The translations under genes and the position numbers were made by a program. A stretch of 16,717 bases of DNA from Alistipes sp. GTDB lineage: Bacteria > Bacteroidota > Bacteroidia > Bacteroidales > Rikenellaceae. The stretch spans positions 1-16,717 of the forward strand of contig JAFNUH010000066.1 in the NCBI GenBank assembly GCA_017384185.1, written 5' to 3'. Shown in pieces: positions 1 to 7,903 of this stretch; the stretch's first letter is position 1; each line of letters opens with the position of its first letter. The notes below the pieces were generated by a model that did no database searches, had not been told where the DNA came from, and saw only the letters and a list, made by a program, of their open reading frames with translations.

Positions 1-1
1 G

Positions 2-949
2 GGTTTGGTTATCATCTGCTGTGAACTTATTGAGGATAATGGCTCTACGCTGAAGGAGTATGTCTTGCGCCACGCTCGGCATAACGCTCTTGAGGCGGAG
101 TTTATTGATTGGGTGGAGCATAGTTGCCACTTCTGTGATTCGCTTGTTGACCGCATCGTGTCCGGATTCCCGCACGACCGTGCTGACGAGATAAAGCAGG
201 AGATAGGTTATGATGATAACGCTATCGTTATGGGCGAGTTGTATCACCTGTGGATTATCGGCGGTGAAGGCTACCTAAAGGCTAAAGAGGTGTTACCACT
301 CGATGAGGCTGGGCTGGATGTGATATTTATTCCATCGGTTAAGGCATTCAGAGATAAGAAGGTACGTATCCTTAACGGCTCGCATACGGGTATGGTTGCT
401 ATGTCACTATTGATGGGATGCCAAACGGTGCTCGATGCCTTCAATACGCCCGACATTGAGCGATTTGTAAAGAAGATGGTCTTCGAGGAGGTTATACCTA
501 TGATTGATGGCGATAAGCAGGTGCTGAATCGTTTTGCGGCGAGCATCCTGGAGCGATTCTACAACCCCTATATCAAACATATGTTAAAATCTATTTCGCT
601 CAACTCGCTTTCGAAGTGGGAGACACGTAACTACCCTACGCTAAAAGATAATTGGGAGCGTTTGGGTATGACTGCCGATTGTGAGTGTATGACCTTTGCT
701 GCGCTCTTGGCATATTATAGTCCAAAGAGTGGATATGAGCCTGATGATGCGCCCGAGCACGTAGCATTTATAAGAGAGAATTGGGACTCAGATGACCTCT
801 ACACTACCGTTGCGAAGATTGTGCAGAGTGGAGGTATATTTACGGAGGATTTCTCGCAGGTGGCAGGATTTATACCTAAGGTTGCGATGTATCTTGGTAA
901 TATCGAGAAGATGGGTATGGCGGCAGCTTTGCGTAAGTTCTTAGGATAG
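2..949 (+). CDS. uxaB: Tagaturonate reductase (altronate oxidoreductase), 5' end cut by window edge
   Basis: UxaB interconverts D-tagaturonate and D-altronate with NAD(H), the second reaction of cytoplasmic D-galacturonate breakdown. The reading frame is open to the left edge, so the TTG at position 5 is not the real start. E. coli UxaB is about 480 residues, so roughly the first third (the Rossmann NAD domain) lies outside. Visible family marks of the long-chain mannitol dehydrogenase type are CELIEDNG near the left end and KVRILNGSHT (codons from about 359), carrying the conserved Lys, Asn and His of the active site. The C-terminal helical domain is complete and ends in a TAG. The next gene begins 11 bases later and performs the next reaction, which strongly supports the call and an operon. 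Other mannitol/fructuronate dehydrogenases (UxuB) are related, but the uxaA neighbour favours UxaB. Confidence 0.9.
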   Translation, partial: GLVIICCELIEDNGSTLKEYVLRHARHNALEAEFIDWVEHSCHFCDSLVDRIVSGFPHDRADEIKQEIGYDDNAIVMGELYHLWIIGGEGYLKAKEVLPLDEAGLDVIFIPSVKAFRDKKVRILNGSHTGMVAMSLLMGCQTVLDAFNTPDIERFVKKMVFEEVIPMIDGDKQVLNRFAASILERFYNPYIKHMLKSISLNSLSKWETRNYPTLKDNWERLGMTADCECMTFAALLAYYSPKSGYEPDDAPEHVAFIRENWDSDDLYTTVAKIVQSGGIFTEDFSQVAGFIPKVAMYLGNIEKMGMAAALRKFLG

Positions 950-960
950 GGTGGTTGCGT

Positions 961-2454
961 ATGAATAGGTGTATGAAGATTAGCGCCTCGGACAATGTTG
1001 CCGTAGTTGTCTGCGAGGGTGTGCGTTCGGGCGATGTCGTAGAGATTGATGGTTGCGAGATTGCTCTGCGAGAGGATGTGGCACGTGGTCATAAGTTTGC
1101 CCTGAAGGATATGTCGGCGGGCGAGAAGGTCATTAAATATGGCTATCCGATAGGTCATCTAACGCAGTCGGTGCGCTCGGGCGAGTGGATTCATACGCAT
1201 AACCTAAGTAGCGACTTGTCCGAGAATTTAGAATATATATATTCGCCTACATCATATTCTATTGACCATCAGCGTGATGATGGGTTACGAGTGATGGGAT
1301 TCCTGCGCAAAAATGGCGAGATGGGTATTCGCAATGAGTTGTGGATTGTGCCTACGGTCGGCTGCGTAAATGGACAGGCGCAAGCCATTGCCGAGAGGTT
1401 GAGACGAGAGTGTGACTGCTCTTTTTTGGACGATGTGAGAGTATATACCCACAACTATGGATGTTCGCAGTTGGGCGATGACCACCTCAACACGCAACGG
1501 GCATTGGCATCACTTATAAAACACCCCAATGCGGGCGGAGTATTGGTTTTGGGACTTGGTTGCGAGAATAATCAAATTGCATCGTTGCAGGAGGTTATTG
1601 GTGAGTGGGACGAAGAGAGAGTCCGCTTCCTTGTTGCCCAAAGTGTTGAGGATGAGGTAGAGGCTGGCGTTGCGATATGTCGTGAGCTGGTCGAGAAGAT
1701 GCGTGAGGATCGGCGTGAGCCGTTGTCGCTCAGCCTCCTGCGTGTAGGACTGAAGTGCGGAGGTTCGGATGGTCTTTCGGGTATCACGGCAAATCCTTTG
1801 GTTGGGGCGTTCTCCGATTGGTTGATTGCGCAGGGCGGTACGACAATTCTAACGGAGGTGCCCGAGATGTTTGGTGCCGAGACAATCTTGATGAACAGAG
1901 CCGTAAATGAACAGGTATTTGATGATACGGTGCAACTGATAAATAACTTTAAGGAGTATTTCCGTTCGTGCGACCAGCCGATATATGAAAACCCATCGCC
2001 AGGAAATAAGCAGGGCGGAATAACAACGTTGGAGGAGAAATCGTTGGGCTGCGTTCAGAAGGGCGGTTATCAGCCTGTTGTCGGAGTGCTTGACTATTGT
2101 CAGCGAGCAGAACAACGAGGTCTTAATCTGTTAAAGGCTCCGGGAAATGACCTTGTGGCGACATCGGCATTGGCTCTGTCGGGGTGTCAGTTGGTATTGT
2201 TTACGACTGGGCGAGGAACACCATTTGGCTCGTTTGTGCCGACGATGAAGCTCTCGACAAATACGCCACTTGCGCAGTTTAAGAGTAATTGGATTGATTT
2301 CGATGCAGGCGTGCTGCTCGATGGCGTAACACAACAGGAGGCGTTGCAAAGGCTTATCGAAAAAGTGTTATCTACGGCAAATGGCGAGCATCTGAAGCAC
2401 GAGCAGGCGGGTTTTAAGGAGTTGGCGATAATTAAGAGTGGAGTAACGTTATAA
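961..2454 (+). CDS. uxaA: Altronate dehydratase
   Basis: UxaA removes water from D-altronate to give 2-keto-3-deoxygluconate, following UxaB in galacturonate catabolism. The protein has about 497 residues, matching E. coli UxaA (495). Its N-terminal 90 residues form the SAF-type domain (DNVAVVV, then EDVARGHKFAL and VIKYGYPIGH); the rest is the galactarate dehydratase/altronate hydrolase core. Family-conserved motifs seen are GCVNGQ (about 135), NYGCSQLGDD (165-174), GLGCENNQ (198-205), KCGGSDGLSGITANP (265-279), EVPEMFGAE (299-307) and TTGRGTPFGSFVPT near the C terminus; the cysteines fit its iron dependence. I chose the ATG at 961; the ATG at 973 also fits homologues, while the in-frame TTG at 955 is less likely. 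It lies 11 bases after uxaB and is probably co-transcribed from a promoter outside the window. The operon ends in a repeat and a terminator. Confidence 0.95.
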   Translation: MNRCMKISASDNVAVVVCEGVRSGDVVEIDGCEIALREDVARGHKFALKDMSAGEKVIKYGYPIGHLTQSVRSGEWIHTHNLSSDLSENLEYIYSPTSYSIDHQRDDGLRVMGFLRKNGEMGIRNELWIVPTVGCVNGQAQAIAERLRRECDCSFLDDVRVYTHNYGCSQLGDDHLNTQRALASLIKHPNAGGVLVLGLGCENNQIASLQEVIGEWDEERVRFLVAQSVEDEVEAGVAICRELVEKMREDRREPLSLSLLRVGLKCGGSDGLSGITANPLVGAFSDWLIAQGGTTILTEVPEMFGAETILMNRAVNEQVFDDTVQLINNFKEYFRSCDQPIYENPSPGNKQGGITTLEEKSLGCVQKGGYQPVVGVLDYCQRAEQRGLNLLKAPGNDLVATSALALSGCQLVLFTTGRGTPFGSFVPTMKLSTNTPLAQFKSNWIDFDAGVLLDGVTQQEALQRLIEKVLSTANGEHLKHEQAGFKELAIIKSGVTL

Positions 2455-2466
2455 AAATAATGAAAC

Positions 2467-2590
2467 TGTCTAACAAGGCTCTTTCGGCATCTGACTTGCC
2501 CTCGAAATGCTCATTTACGCTCGGTAAACTGCGCTTTCTCGGACTGCGATCAGCTTCGAAATAGCTCTTGTTATACAATTTCTCAAAATA
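2467..2590 (+). repeat. Intergenic 124-bp repeat, copy 1 (MITE/REP-like)
   Basis: This block matches 7897-8020 in the same orientation without gaps, at a constant offset of 5430 bases and with about 11 differences. Its two ends are imperfect inverted repeats: TAACAAGGCTC on the left and a right end whose complement reads TAACAAGAGCT, continuing for about 30 bases. A small internal stem TTTAC-GCTCG-GTAAA sits near the centre. The whole element should fold into one long hairpin as RNA or single-stranded DNA. It starts 12 bases after uxaA ends and runs up to a terminator. No convincing reading frame is present. The pattern resembles a non-autonomous mobile element or REP-type repeat; I cannot see target duplications. 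Confidence 0.85.
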
Positions 2591-2591
2591 T

Positions 2592-2630
2592 GAGGGTGTT
2601 AACTTGATTTGTTAGACACCCTCTTTATTT
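2592..2630 (+). terminator. Rho-independent terminator of uxaBA
   Basis: The left arm GAGGGTGTTAAC (2592-2603) pairs with the right arm GTTAGACACCCTC (2611-2623), with one bulged base and a 7-base loop. A T-rich run to about 2632 follows. It lies between the converging uxaA and GH106 genes and serves the plus strand. The minus-strand side has only a weak T-rich tail, so it may be less effective for the glycosidase gene, whose stop codon is only a few bases away. Confidence 0.85.
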
Positions 2631-5600
2631 TTAATATTTCAGACTTACAGGTCCCATCAAACCAGTCGCACGCAATGGCGCAGTTGCTCTTGGTCCGTGC
2701 AGAGTCCACGTTTTGCGCTCAGCTTCGGGTTGCGATGCGTCGTAAACAAGGCGATTAAACCAAGTGCTTGTAACCTCTACTTGCAACGTATTCTCACCCG
2801 TCTTGATATACTCTGCGATGTCGGCAGCGTAGGGTTTACACCACATAGGACGTAGCTTGTGACCGTTTATGGTAACCTCCGCAATCATATCCACCTTACC
2901 CAGGTCGAGCAATACGCTCTCGCCGACCTTGTCCAACTCGAAAGTTGTTGTATATGTAGCGCTACCCGAGAATGCCTTACCCTCATCCGAGATAGAGAGT
3001 TCGCACCAGGGCTTCAACTCCGTAATCTTAACCTCGGCAGGGGCACCCCAACCCTCGGGGAATTGCAGGCTCCACTCGCCGTTGATTGCCTTCGATGCGA
3101 TATACTGCGGTGTCTCCACACTCTGCTGCTTGCCGCTATGGTTAAATACCACGAAACAAGAGCCAGCCTTGGGCATATCGAGCTGTACGACGGCGTAGTC
3201 GCCACGTCGCTCCACATTCAGCGGCGTTGTCTCGCCCGTTACGGGATTCCACAACTCGGCAGCTCCTTTGGCAAGGAACTCCACCTCGCCAGAGAATGAT
3301 GAGAGCTTCTCTGGTGTTACGAAGTACCAATCGGCACCCTTCACATTACGATGCAACCAGCGTACATCACCCTTAACGTCGGACATAATGTTGAGCATCT
3401 TAAGTGCCTCTTCGATAGTTACGTCGCTGAGCAATCGACCCTTGCCAATGGTGGTTATCTCGCCACTCTTTGCTGTACCCCAAATAGCCTTTACTGCGTT
3501 GTCAAAACGCTGCTGTGTCTGCTCACCTCCAACCAATGTCGCTAACGAACGAGGTGCAGAGGCTACAACCGTAGCGCCCTGCTCGATGAGCGAGTGCAGA
3601 CGCTCCAAGGTCTCGGGACGCATACGCTTATTCTCAGGAATCCATATAAAGCGGTATGACAAACCCTCGGGAGTTACCACCTTGCCATCCGTAACGCTTA
3701 GGCGGTTAAGCAGCACATCGGGGTTGCAGTAGTCGTATTTATATCCTGCGGGGAAGTCGTACTCCTGGTCTGGTTTGTGGCTAATCTCGTCGCCCAAGTA
3801 CCATAATACGTCTGACACAGAGTGACCACGCTCAAGCATATAGCTGCATCGAGCCAAGTATGTTGTGAACTCACGCATATAGCGCCACCACGTCTGACCA
3901 CGCAGGAATGGTGTGCCGATAGCTGCACCCATAGATGTACCAGGGGGTAGGAAGCCAATCTGCGGGTTGTGCGTGTATGTGTGGAATACGTTGTGCGTAA
4001 CGCCCTCAATGAAGTGGTAGTCGGCATACTCCTTGAGCATCTCCATATGCTCGTCCCACGTGAGCGAGAACGATGTGAATGACTCGGCTGCCACACGAGG
4101 TTTGCCATATAGGCGAGCTGCCGAAGCAGTCGGCTTTACAGGCTTAAAGTTGAGCGAGCCTACATAACCTGTGCTATATGGATGCCAGAACTCGCACATA
4201 GGCACGTCGGCATACTTGAAGTACTCCATAATATCTGCGGGGAATACATCTCCTCCAGCCGTCTCGTAGATAACATCAAGACCCTGCTCGTGACCCAGCT
4301 CAGCCATACGGCGATAGAACTTGTTGGCAAACAGATTGCCTACAACGCTACGCCAGTCAAGCAGGAAGCGGGTGGTAGTCTCAGGTGAGTCAATCGTATA
4401 TCCGAGCAGCGCAGGCATCCATCTGCGCAGGTCGTATCCGTTGTATTCCTTGAACTCCTGCTCCATCTTCATTGTCCACATCTGCGTGCGACACTCCCAA
4501 CTGTCGAGTAGCAGGCTGTTGAGCTTACCGCCCTGCAAAACGCCACCCGTCAGGCGACCGATATAACCTGCATAGTGTACCTCGGGACCCTCCGTCGAGA
4601 GCTTGTCGCACTCCCAACCCGTACCCTCCTTGGGCGCAGGACCATTCTCCTCGCCAGCATTCACATTACCAATGCGCAGGATAGTCCATTTGCCACTCTT
4701 GGGGGCACTCCACGTAAGCTCTCCCTCTGCGGTCATATATTGTGAGATGTCAACAACCTCCTCGCCCTTTACATACGCCTGAGGGTTATGTGTCACATCA
4801 TCTGCCGTGCGCTCGAAGCTACGAAGTGTCCAGCCTGCCTCCGACTCCCAGCTATTCTTGCGGGCTGCCGACCAGATGTTCACCGCAGCGAGGTTCATAC
4901 TATATTTATTTTGGAACTCTACACGGCAACCAATAGCCTCGCCAACCTCCGGGCAGGCGAACGTTATCGGCTTATTGTCCTGCCAGCTACTCTGTGGTAG
5001 GTCGGCATCGACAATCTTCTCCATCTTTCCATTGTGCAGCAGTGCATACGCCGTAATGTGAACATTTGGCTCGAAGGACATATTATGATTAAGAGTCTGC
5101 ACCGACGGAATCTCCACGGCACGCACCACGGCAGGTTTTGTAAATCGCATCTCCACCCAGTGGGGCTCATCTTTTGCGGGAGGGAAGTTGATTCTATCCT
5201 TCTTGCCCGTCATCAAATCGCTCCACTCAAATTTGCCGTCACCCTTTACGCTCTTTAGTTCAAGCGGCTTGCCCGTATCGCCCTCTGCTGTCGGGAATGC
5301 CAAAACAGCTATATCACGATAGTCTCGCCACTCCTCTTGGCTCGGCTGAGGCTTTGGGAGCGTTACATTAATATCTCCGCCCTCAATATCCGTGCGGCTG
5401 TGGACAATAGTACGCATAGCATTCTCGGGCTTAATCCACGGACCTCCCGACATTGCCCAGCCGGCGCAGTTCTGCATTGTGAAGCGAAGCCCCAAGCGGC
5501 GACACTCCTCGGCAGTATGCTTTACCGCCTCATCCCAATTCTTACTTAGGCACTCAATATTATCAGTTGTGGCGGGCCACTGACCACCAAACTGACCGTG

Positions 5601-5873
5601 AAAGAGCTGTACGCCCGATATTCCTGCTCCTGCGATAGCCTCAAGGTCGGCAGTGATACCCTCGTGCGACACGTTGCCGCCAATGTAGTGGAACCACGTC
5701 TGGGGGGCGTGTACCTTGTCGGGTTGTGCAAAAGCCTTGTAGTCGTGGCGACCAAATGGGCGTTGCATCTTCTCCGCAGATGGCACTACATCGACTATTT
5801 GATTAGTCTTAGATGTGCACGACGCTAAAGCAGTGATTGTTAAAAGGATTAATGGTAGAAAAAATCTCTTCAT
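2631..5873 (-). CDS. GH106-like alpha-L-rhamnosidase, lipoprotein
   Basis: This 1080-residue protein is a predicted glycoside hydrolase that would release alpha-L-rhamnose from pectic glycans such as rhamnogalacturonan. The start has a lipoprotein signal: KRFF, a hydrophobic stretch, then L-A-S-C with the lipidated cysteine at residue 19, so it is membrane-anchored outside the cytoplasm. The catalytic region has the family-like opening WFHYIGGNVSHEGITADLEA (60-79) and AGISGVQLF, then LGLRFTMQNCAGWAMSGGPW (127-146). Candidate catalytic acids are Glu460 in DSWE, Glu561 in CEFW and Glu597 in AAESFTS; from memory the GH106 enzyme BT0986 uses two Glu at closely similar positions. The last 150 residues look like a beta-sandwich carbohydrate-binding domain (DLGKVDMIAEVTINGHKL). 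It ends against uxaBA, which would consume galacturonate from the same polymers. Substrate is inferred; GH106 membership is probable rather than proven. Confidence 0.82.
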   Translation of the reverse strand: MKRFFLPLILLTITALASCTSKTNQIVDVVPSAEKMQRPFGRHDYKAFAQPDKVHAPQTWFHYIGGNVSHEGITADLEAIAGAGISGVQLFHGQFGGQWPATTDNIECLSKNWDEAVKHTAEECRRLGLRFTMQNCAGWAMSGGPWIKPENAMRTIVHSRTDIEGGDINVTLPKPQPSQEEWRDYRDIAVLAFPTAEGDTGKPLELKSVKGDGKFEWSDLMTGKKDRINFPPAKDEPHWVEMRFTKPAVVRAVEIPSVQTLNHNMSFEPNVHITAYALLHNGKMEKIVDADLPQSSWQDNKPITFACPEVGEAIGCRVEFQNKYSMNLAAVNIWSAARKNSWESEAGWTLRSFERTADDVTHNPQAYVKGEEVVDISQYMTAEGELTWSAPKSGKWTILRIGNVNAGEENGPAPKEGTGWECDKLSTEGPEVHYAGYIGRLTGGVLQGGKLNSLLLDSWECRTQMWTMKMEQEFKEYNGYDLRRWMPALLGYTIDSPETTTRFLLDWRSVVGNLFANKFYRRMAELGHEQGLDVIYETAGGDVFPADIMEYFKYADVPMCEFWHPYSTGYVGSLNFKPVKPTASAARLYGKPRVAAESFTSFSLTWDEHMEMLKEYADYHFIEGVTHNVFHTYTHNPQIGFLPPGTSMGAAIGTPFLRGQTWWRYMREFTTYLARCSYMLERGHSVSDVLWYLGDEISHKPDQEYDFPAGYKYDYCNPDVLLNRLSVTDGKVVTPEGLSYRFIWIPENKRMRPETLERLHSLIEQGATVVASAPRSLATLVGGEQTQQRFDNAVKAIWGTAKSGEITTIGKGRLLSDVTIEEALKMLNIMSDVKGDVRWLHRNVKGADWYFVTPEKLSSFSGEVEFLAKGAAELWNPVTGETTPLNVERRGDYAVVQLDMPKAGSCFVVFNHSGKQQSVETPQYIASKAINGEWSLQFPEGWGAPAEVKITELKPWCELSISDEGKAFSGSATYTTTFELDKVGESVLLDLGKVDMIAEVTINGHKLRPMWCKPYAADIAEYIKTGENTLQVEVTSTWFNRLVYDASQPEAERKTWTLHGPRATAPLRATGLMGPVSLKY

Positions 5874-5911
5874 AATTATATTTGGTATTTAATATGCTTG
5901 GGATGAAAGCT

Positions 5912-5948
5912 ATAACACAAAATTAGCAAAAAATGTCTATTGTCCAAA
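5912..5948 (-). promoter_or_regulatory. Bacteroidetes-type promoter of the GH106 gene
   Basis: On the minus strand a -33 box TTTG (plus-strand CAAA at 5945-5948) is followed after exactly 19 bases by a -7 box TAATTTTG (plus-strand CAAAATTA at 5918-5925). This is a perfect match to TTTG-N19-TAnnTTTG. Transcription would begin near 5912, giving a leader of about 40 bases before the ATG at 5873. Confidence 0.8.
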
Positions 5949-6021
5949 TTTATCAGAAGCTAATTGCTATTATGTACGTATGACGTTTTGTGTGAGAAAG
6001 TGGAAAAATCGTCCCACACGG

Positions 6022-6059
6022 TGTGAATTTGAGTTGAAATTTTATACCTTTGACATAAA
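6022..6059 (+). promoter_or_regulatory. Promoter of the patatin operon
   Basis: A perfect -7 box TACCTTTG lies at 6045-6052. Nineteen bases upstream is TGTG (6022-6025), a three-of-four match to the -33 box. The start point would fall around 6059, only about 10 bases before the ATG at 6069. The -33 box overlaps the small palindrome CACAC-G-GTGTG (6015-6025), a possible repressor site. Confidence 0.65.
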
Positions 6060-6068
6060 TTTTTACCA

Positions 6069-6920
6069 ATGAGCAAATATATATTGACGGCAAAGTCGGG
6101 TCTTATACTCGAAGGTGGAGGTATGCGTGGCGTTTTTACCTGCGGCGTACTGGATAATCTGATGGATAGGGGAGTGCGTTTTCCCTATACTATCGGTGTG
6201 AGTGCGGGAGCGTGTAACGGTCTGTCGTATATGTCGGGGCAGCGTGGGCGAGGCAAGTTTAGCAATATAGATTTGTTGGAGAAGTATCGTTATATCGGTA
6301 TAAAGCAACTTCTGCTCAAGGGTAATATTATGGATTTCGAGCTTCTGTTTCACACCTTTCCCGAGCAGATAATCCCATATCACTATGATGTGCTGGCTCA
6401 ATGTGAGGAGCACTTCGAGATGGTTACCACGGATTGCCGTACGGGACGTGCCTGCTATTTTGAGGAGAAACATAACCCGAAACGTGTTATAGATATTGTT
6501 AAGGCGTCGAGTAGTCTGCCTTTCGTCTCGCCGATAAGTTATGTCGATGGGGTGCCGATGCTCGATGGAGGTATTGCCGATTCTATTCCACTGTTACGTG
6601 CTCGGGAGTTGGGGTATGATAATAATCTTGTAGTGTTGACACGAAACAAGGGCTATCGTAAGCCACATAAGCCTACGACCGTGCCACCGTTTTTCTATCG
6701 CAAATATCCTTATCTGCGTGAGGCTATACGCCAGCGCAATGCTCTCTATAACGAGCAGGTTGATATGGTCGAACGCCTTGAGGCAGAGGGTAAATTGACG
6801 GTTATTCGCCCCATAAAGCCAATAACGGTTGACCGTATGGAGCGTGATACAGATAAACTTCTCGACCTTTATAACGAGGGTTATAACTGCGCAGCTGAGA
6901 TTGATTTTATAAAAGGGTAG
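6069..6920 (+). CDS. Patatin-like phospholipase / acyl hydrolase (YjjU type)
   Basis: This 283-residue protein is a cytoplasmic patatin-family serine hydrolase, expected to cleave acyl esters of phospholipids or related lipids. All three family signatures are visible. GGGMRG (16-21) forms the oxyanion loop, GVSAG (43-47) carries the nucleophile Ser45, and DGG (166-168) carries Asp166 of the Ser-Asp dyad. There is no signal peptide or membrane segment. The opening LILEGGGMRGVFTCGVLD and the length fit the bacterial YjjU/RssA-like branch rather than secreted toxins such as ExoU. It is the first gene of a three-gene plus-strand run; the next ATG comes 3 bases after its stop. Its natural substrate cannot be read from sequence. 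Confidence 0.9.
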   Translation: MSKYILTAKSGLILEGGGMRGVFTCGVLDNLMDRGVRFPYTIGVSAGACNGLSYMSGQRGRGKFSNIDLLEKYRYIGIKQLLLKGNIMDFELLFHTFPEQIIPYHYDVLAQCEEHFEMVTTDCRTGRACYFEEKHNPKRVIDIVKASSSLPFVSPISYVDGVPMLDGGIADSIPLLRARELGYDNNLVVLTRNKGYRKPHKPTTVPPFFYRKYPYLREAIRQRNALYNEQVDMVERLEAEGKLTVIRPIKPITVDRMERDTDKLLDLYNEGYNCAAEIDFIKG

Positions 6921-6923
6921 TAT

Positions 6924-7229
6924 ATGAAACGAGTAAAGATAACGGTTATGCGTATGGCGTGCTACACCGACTTGATGGCGCAGTACGAGAATCCTATCGA
7001 ACACGCCTGCGATATGCAGCTCGGGCAGGTGTTTATCTCCGAAGCGGGTGAACGACCCGAGGGTATGTGCCAGAGTGCGTGGGAGAGTATGGAGCAGTTC
7101 GTTAGGGAGCTTGCTGCGGGAGGAGGTAACTTCTTCGATGGCTGGATGCGCAACCCGCACTCGGCTATGATTTCGTGTAACGATGGGTTTCGTCCGGTGA
7201 GTTTCTATCTCGAGGTTATTGAGGAGTAG
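6924..7229 (+). CDS. TIGR04076 family protein, function unknown
   Basis: This 101-residue protein starts with KRVKITVMR and ends with CNDGFRPVSFYLEVIEE (85-101). It also contains GQVFISEAGERPEGMCQSAW (34-53) and a GGGNFFDGWMRNP segment (66-78). This order of motifs matches the TIGR04076 family of small, roughly 90-residue proteins found in anaerobic bacteria and archaea, for which I know no established function. It carries several cysteines (13, 29, 49, 85) that could bind a metal or be redox-active, but spacing alone does not show this. No signal peptide is seen. It begins 3 bases after the patatin gene and 44 bases before the nitroreductase gene, so it is very likely translated from the same transcript. 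Confidence 0.85.
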   Translation: MKRVKITVMRMACYTDLMAQYENPIEHACDMQLGQVFISEAGERPEGMCQSAWESMEQFVRELAAGGGNFFDGWMRNPHSAMISCNDGFRPVSFYLEVIEE

Positions 7230-7252
7230 CGCAGAGAGTTTGGCGATGTTTT

Positions 7253-7278
7253 TGCATTGAAAAGGTAAAATCAATGCA
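7253..7278 (+). promoter_or_regulatory. Hairpin covering the nitroreductase start codon
   Basis: TGCATTGA (7253-7260) and TCAATGCA (7271-7278) are perfect 8-base inverted repeats around a 10-base loop, AAAGGTAAAA. The pairing extends by a wobble and an A-T pair. The right arm contains the ATG at 7274, and the second in-frame ATG at 7280 sits at the base of the stem. In mRNA this could hide the start region and tune or couple translation of the third gene. Confidence 0.5.
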
Positions 7279-7903
7279 GATGAAAAGAGATTTTATTGAA
7301 GCAATAAAGCATCGTCGCACGTACTACGATATTGGCGATAGTATGCTTACGACCCGCCAGCGAGTTGTAGATATTGTCGATACGGCACTGCTGAATGTCC
7401 CCTCGGCATTTAATGTTCAGTCGGCACGCATAATTATTCTTTTTGACACGCATCACGACAAGTTGTGGGAGATAACAAAGGGCGTTTTGCGGGAGATTGT
7501 ACCAGCAAAATCTTTTGAGCGAACCGAGCAGAAGATTGATAACTCTTTTGCGGCTGGTTGTGGTACAATTCTCTTCTTTGAGGATACCGAGGCGGTGGAT
7601 GCCCAGAAACGGGAGATGCCGACCTATGCAGAGGTTTTTGATGTATATTCAGCTCAGGGCTCGGCGATGTGTCAGTTTGCAATATGGACTATGTTGTGCG
7701 ATGCGGGGTATGGAGCTTCGTTGCAACACTATAATCCATTGATAGATAAGCTTGTCGCTGAGCAGTGGAACGTGCCGAGTACGTGGAGGCTGATGGCGCA
7801 GATGCCGTTTGGTAATCCGTTGAAAACACCGCCCGCAAAGGTGCAACACAAGGCATTGGATGAGCGACGAATTGTTTTTGATGATATAAAAGAAATTGTC
7901 TAA
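7274..7903 (+). CDS. Nitroreductase family protein (Frm2/Hbn1-like)
   Basis: This protein of 209 residues is a predicted FMN-dependent, NAD(P)H-using cytoplasmic reductase. The start RRDF-like segment FIEAIKHRRTYYDIGD (residues 8-23) has the two arginines that contact FMN in the family. ALLNVPSAFNVQSARIIILF has the S-x-x-N-x-Q pattern typical of nitroreductases, and the GYGASLQHYNP segment matches the second FMN-contact region. RRTYY and the missing long C-terminal extension place it near the Frm2/Hbn1/YdgI branch, which acts on nitroaromatics or is linked to lipid and redox stress. The start is either the ATG at 7274 or that at 7280; the first lies in a hairpin. Oddly, the stop codon TAA (7901-7903) lies inside the copy-2 repeat, so the last two codons come from the repeat. 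The substrate is unknown. Confidence 0.88.
   Translation: MQMKRDFIEAIKHRRTYYDIGDSMLTTRQRVVDIVDTALLNVPSAFNVQSARIIILFDTHHDKLWEITKGVLREIVPAKSFERTEQKIDNSFAAGCGTILFFEDTEAVDAQKREMPTYAEVFDVYSAQGSAMCQFAIWTMLCDAGYGASLQHYNPLIDKLVAEQWNVPSTWRLMAQMPFGNPLKTPPAKVQHKALDERRIVFDDIKEIV

Noticed and set aside
2859..3732. Plus-strand open frames of 109-154 codons inside the GH106 gene
   Set aside because: They lie opposite a complete, clearly recognisable coding gene, have no promoter or family motif, and arise from its codon pattern.
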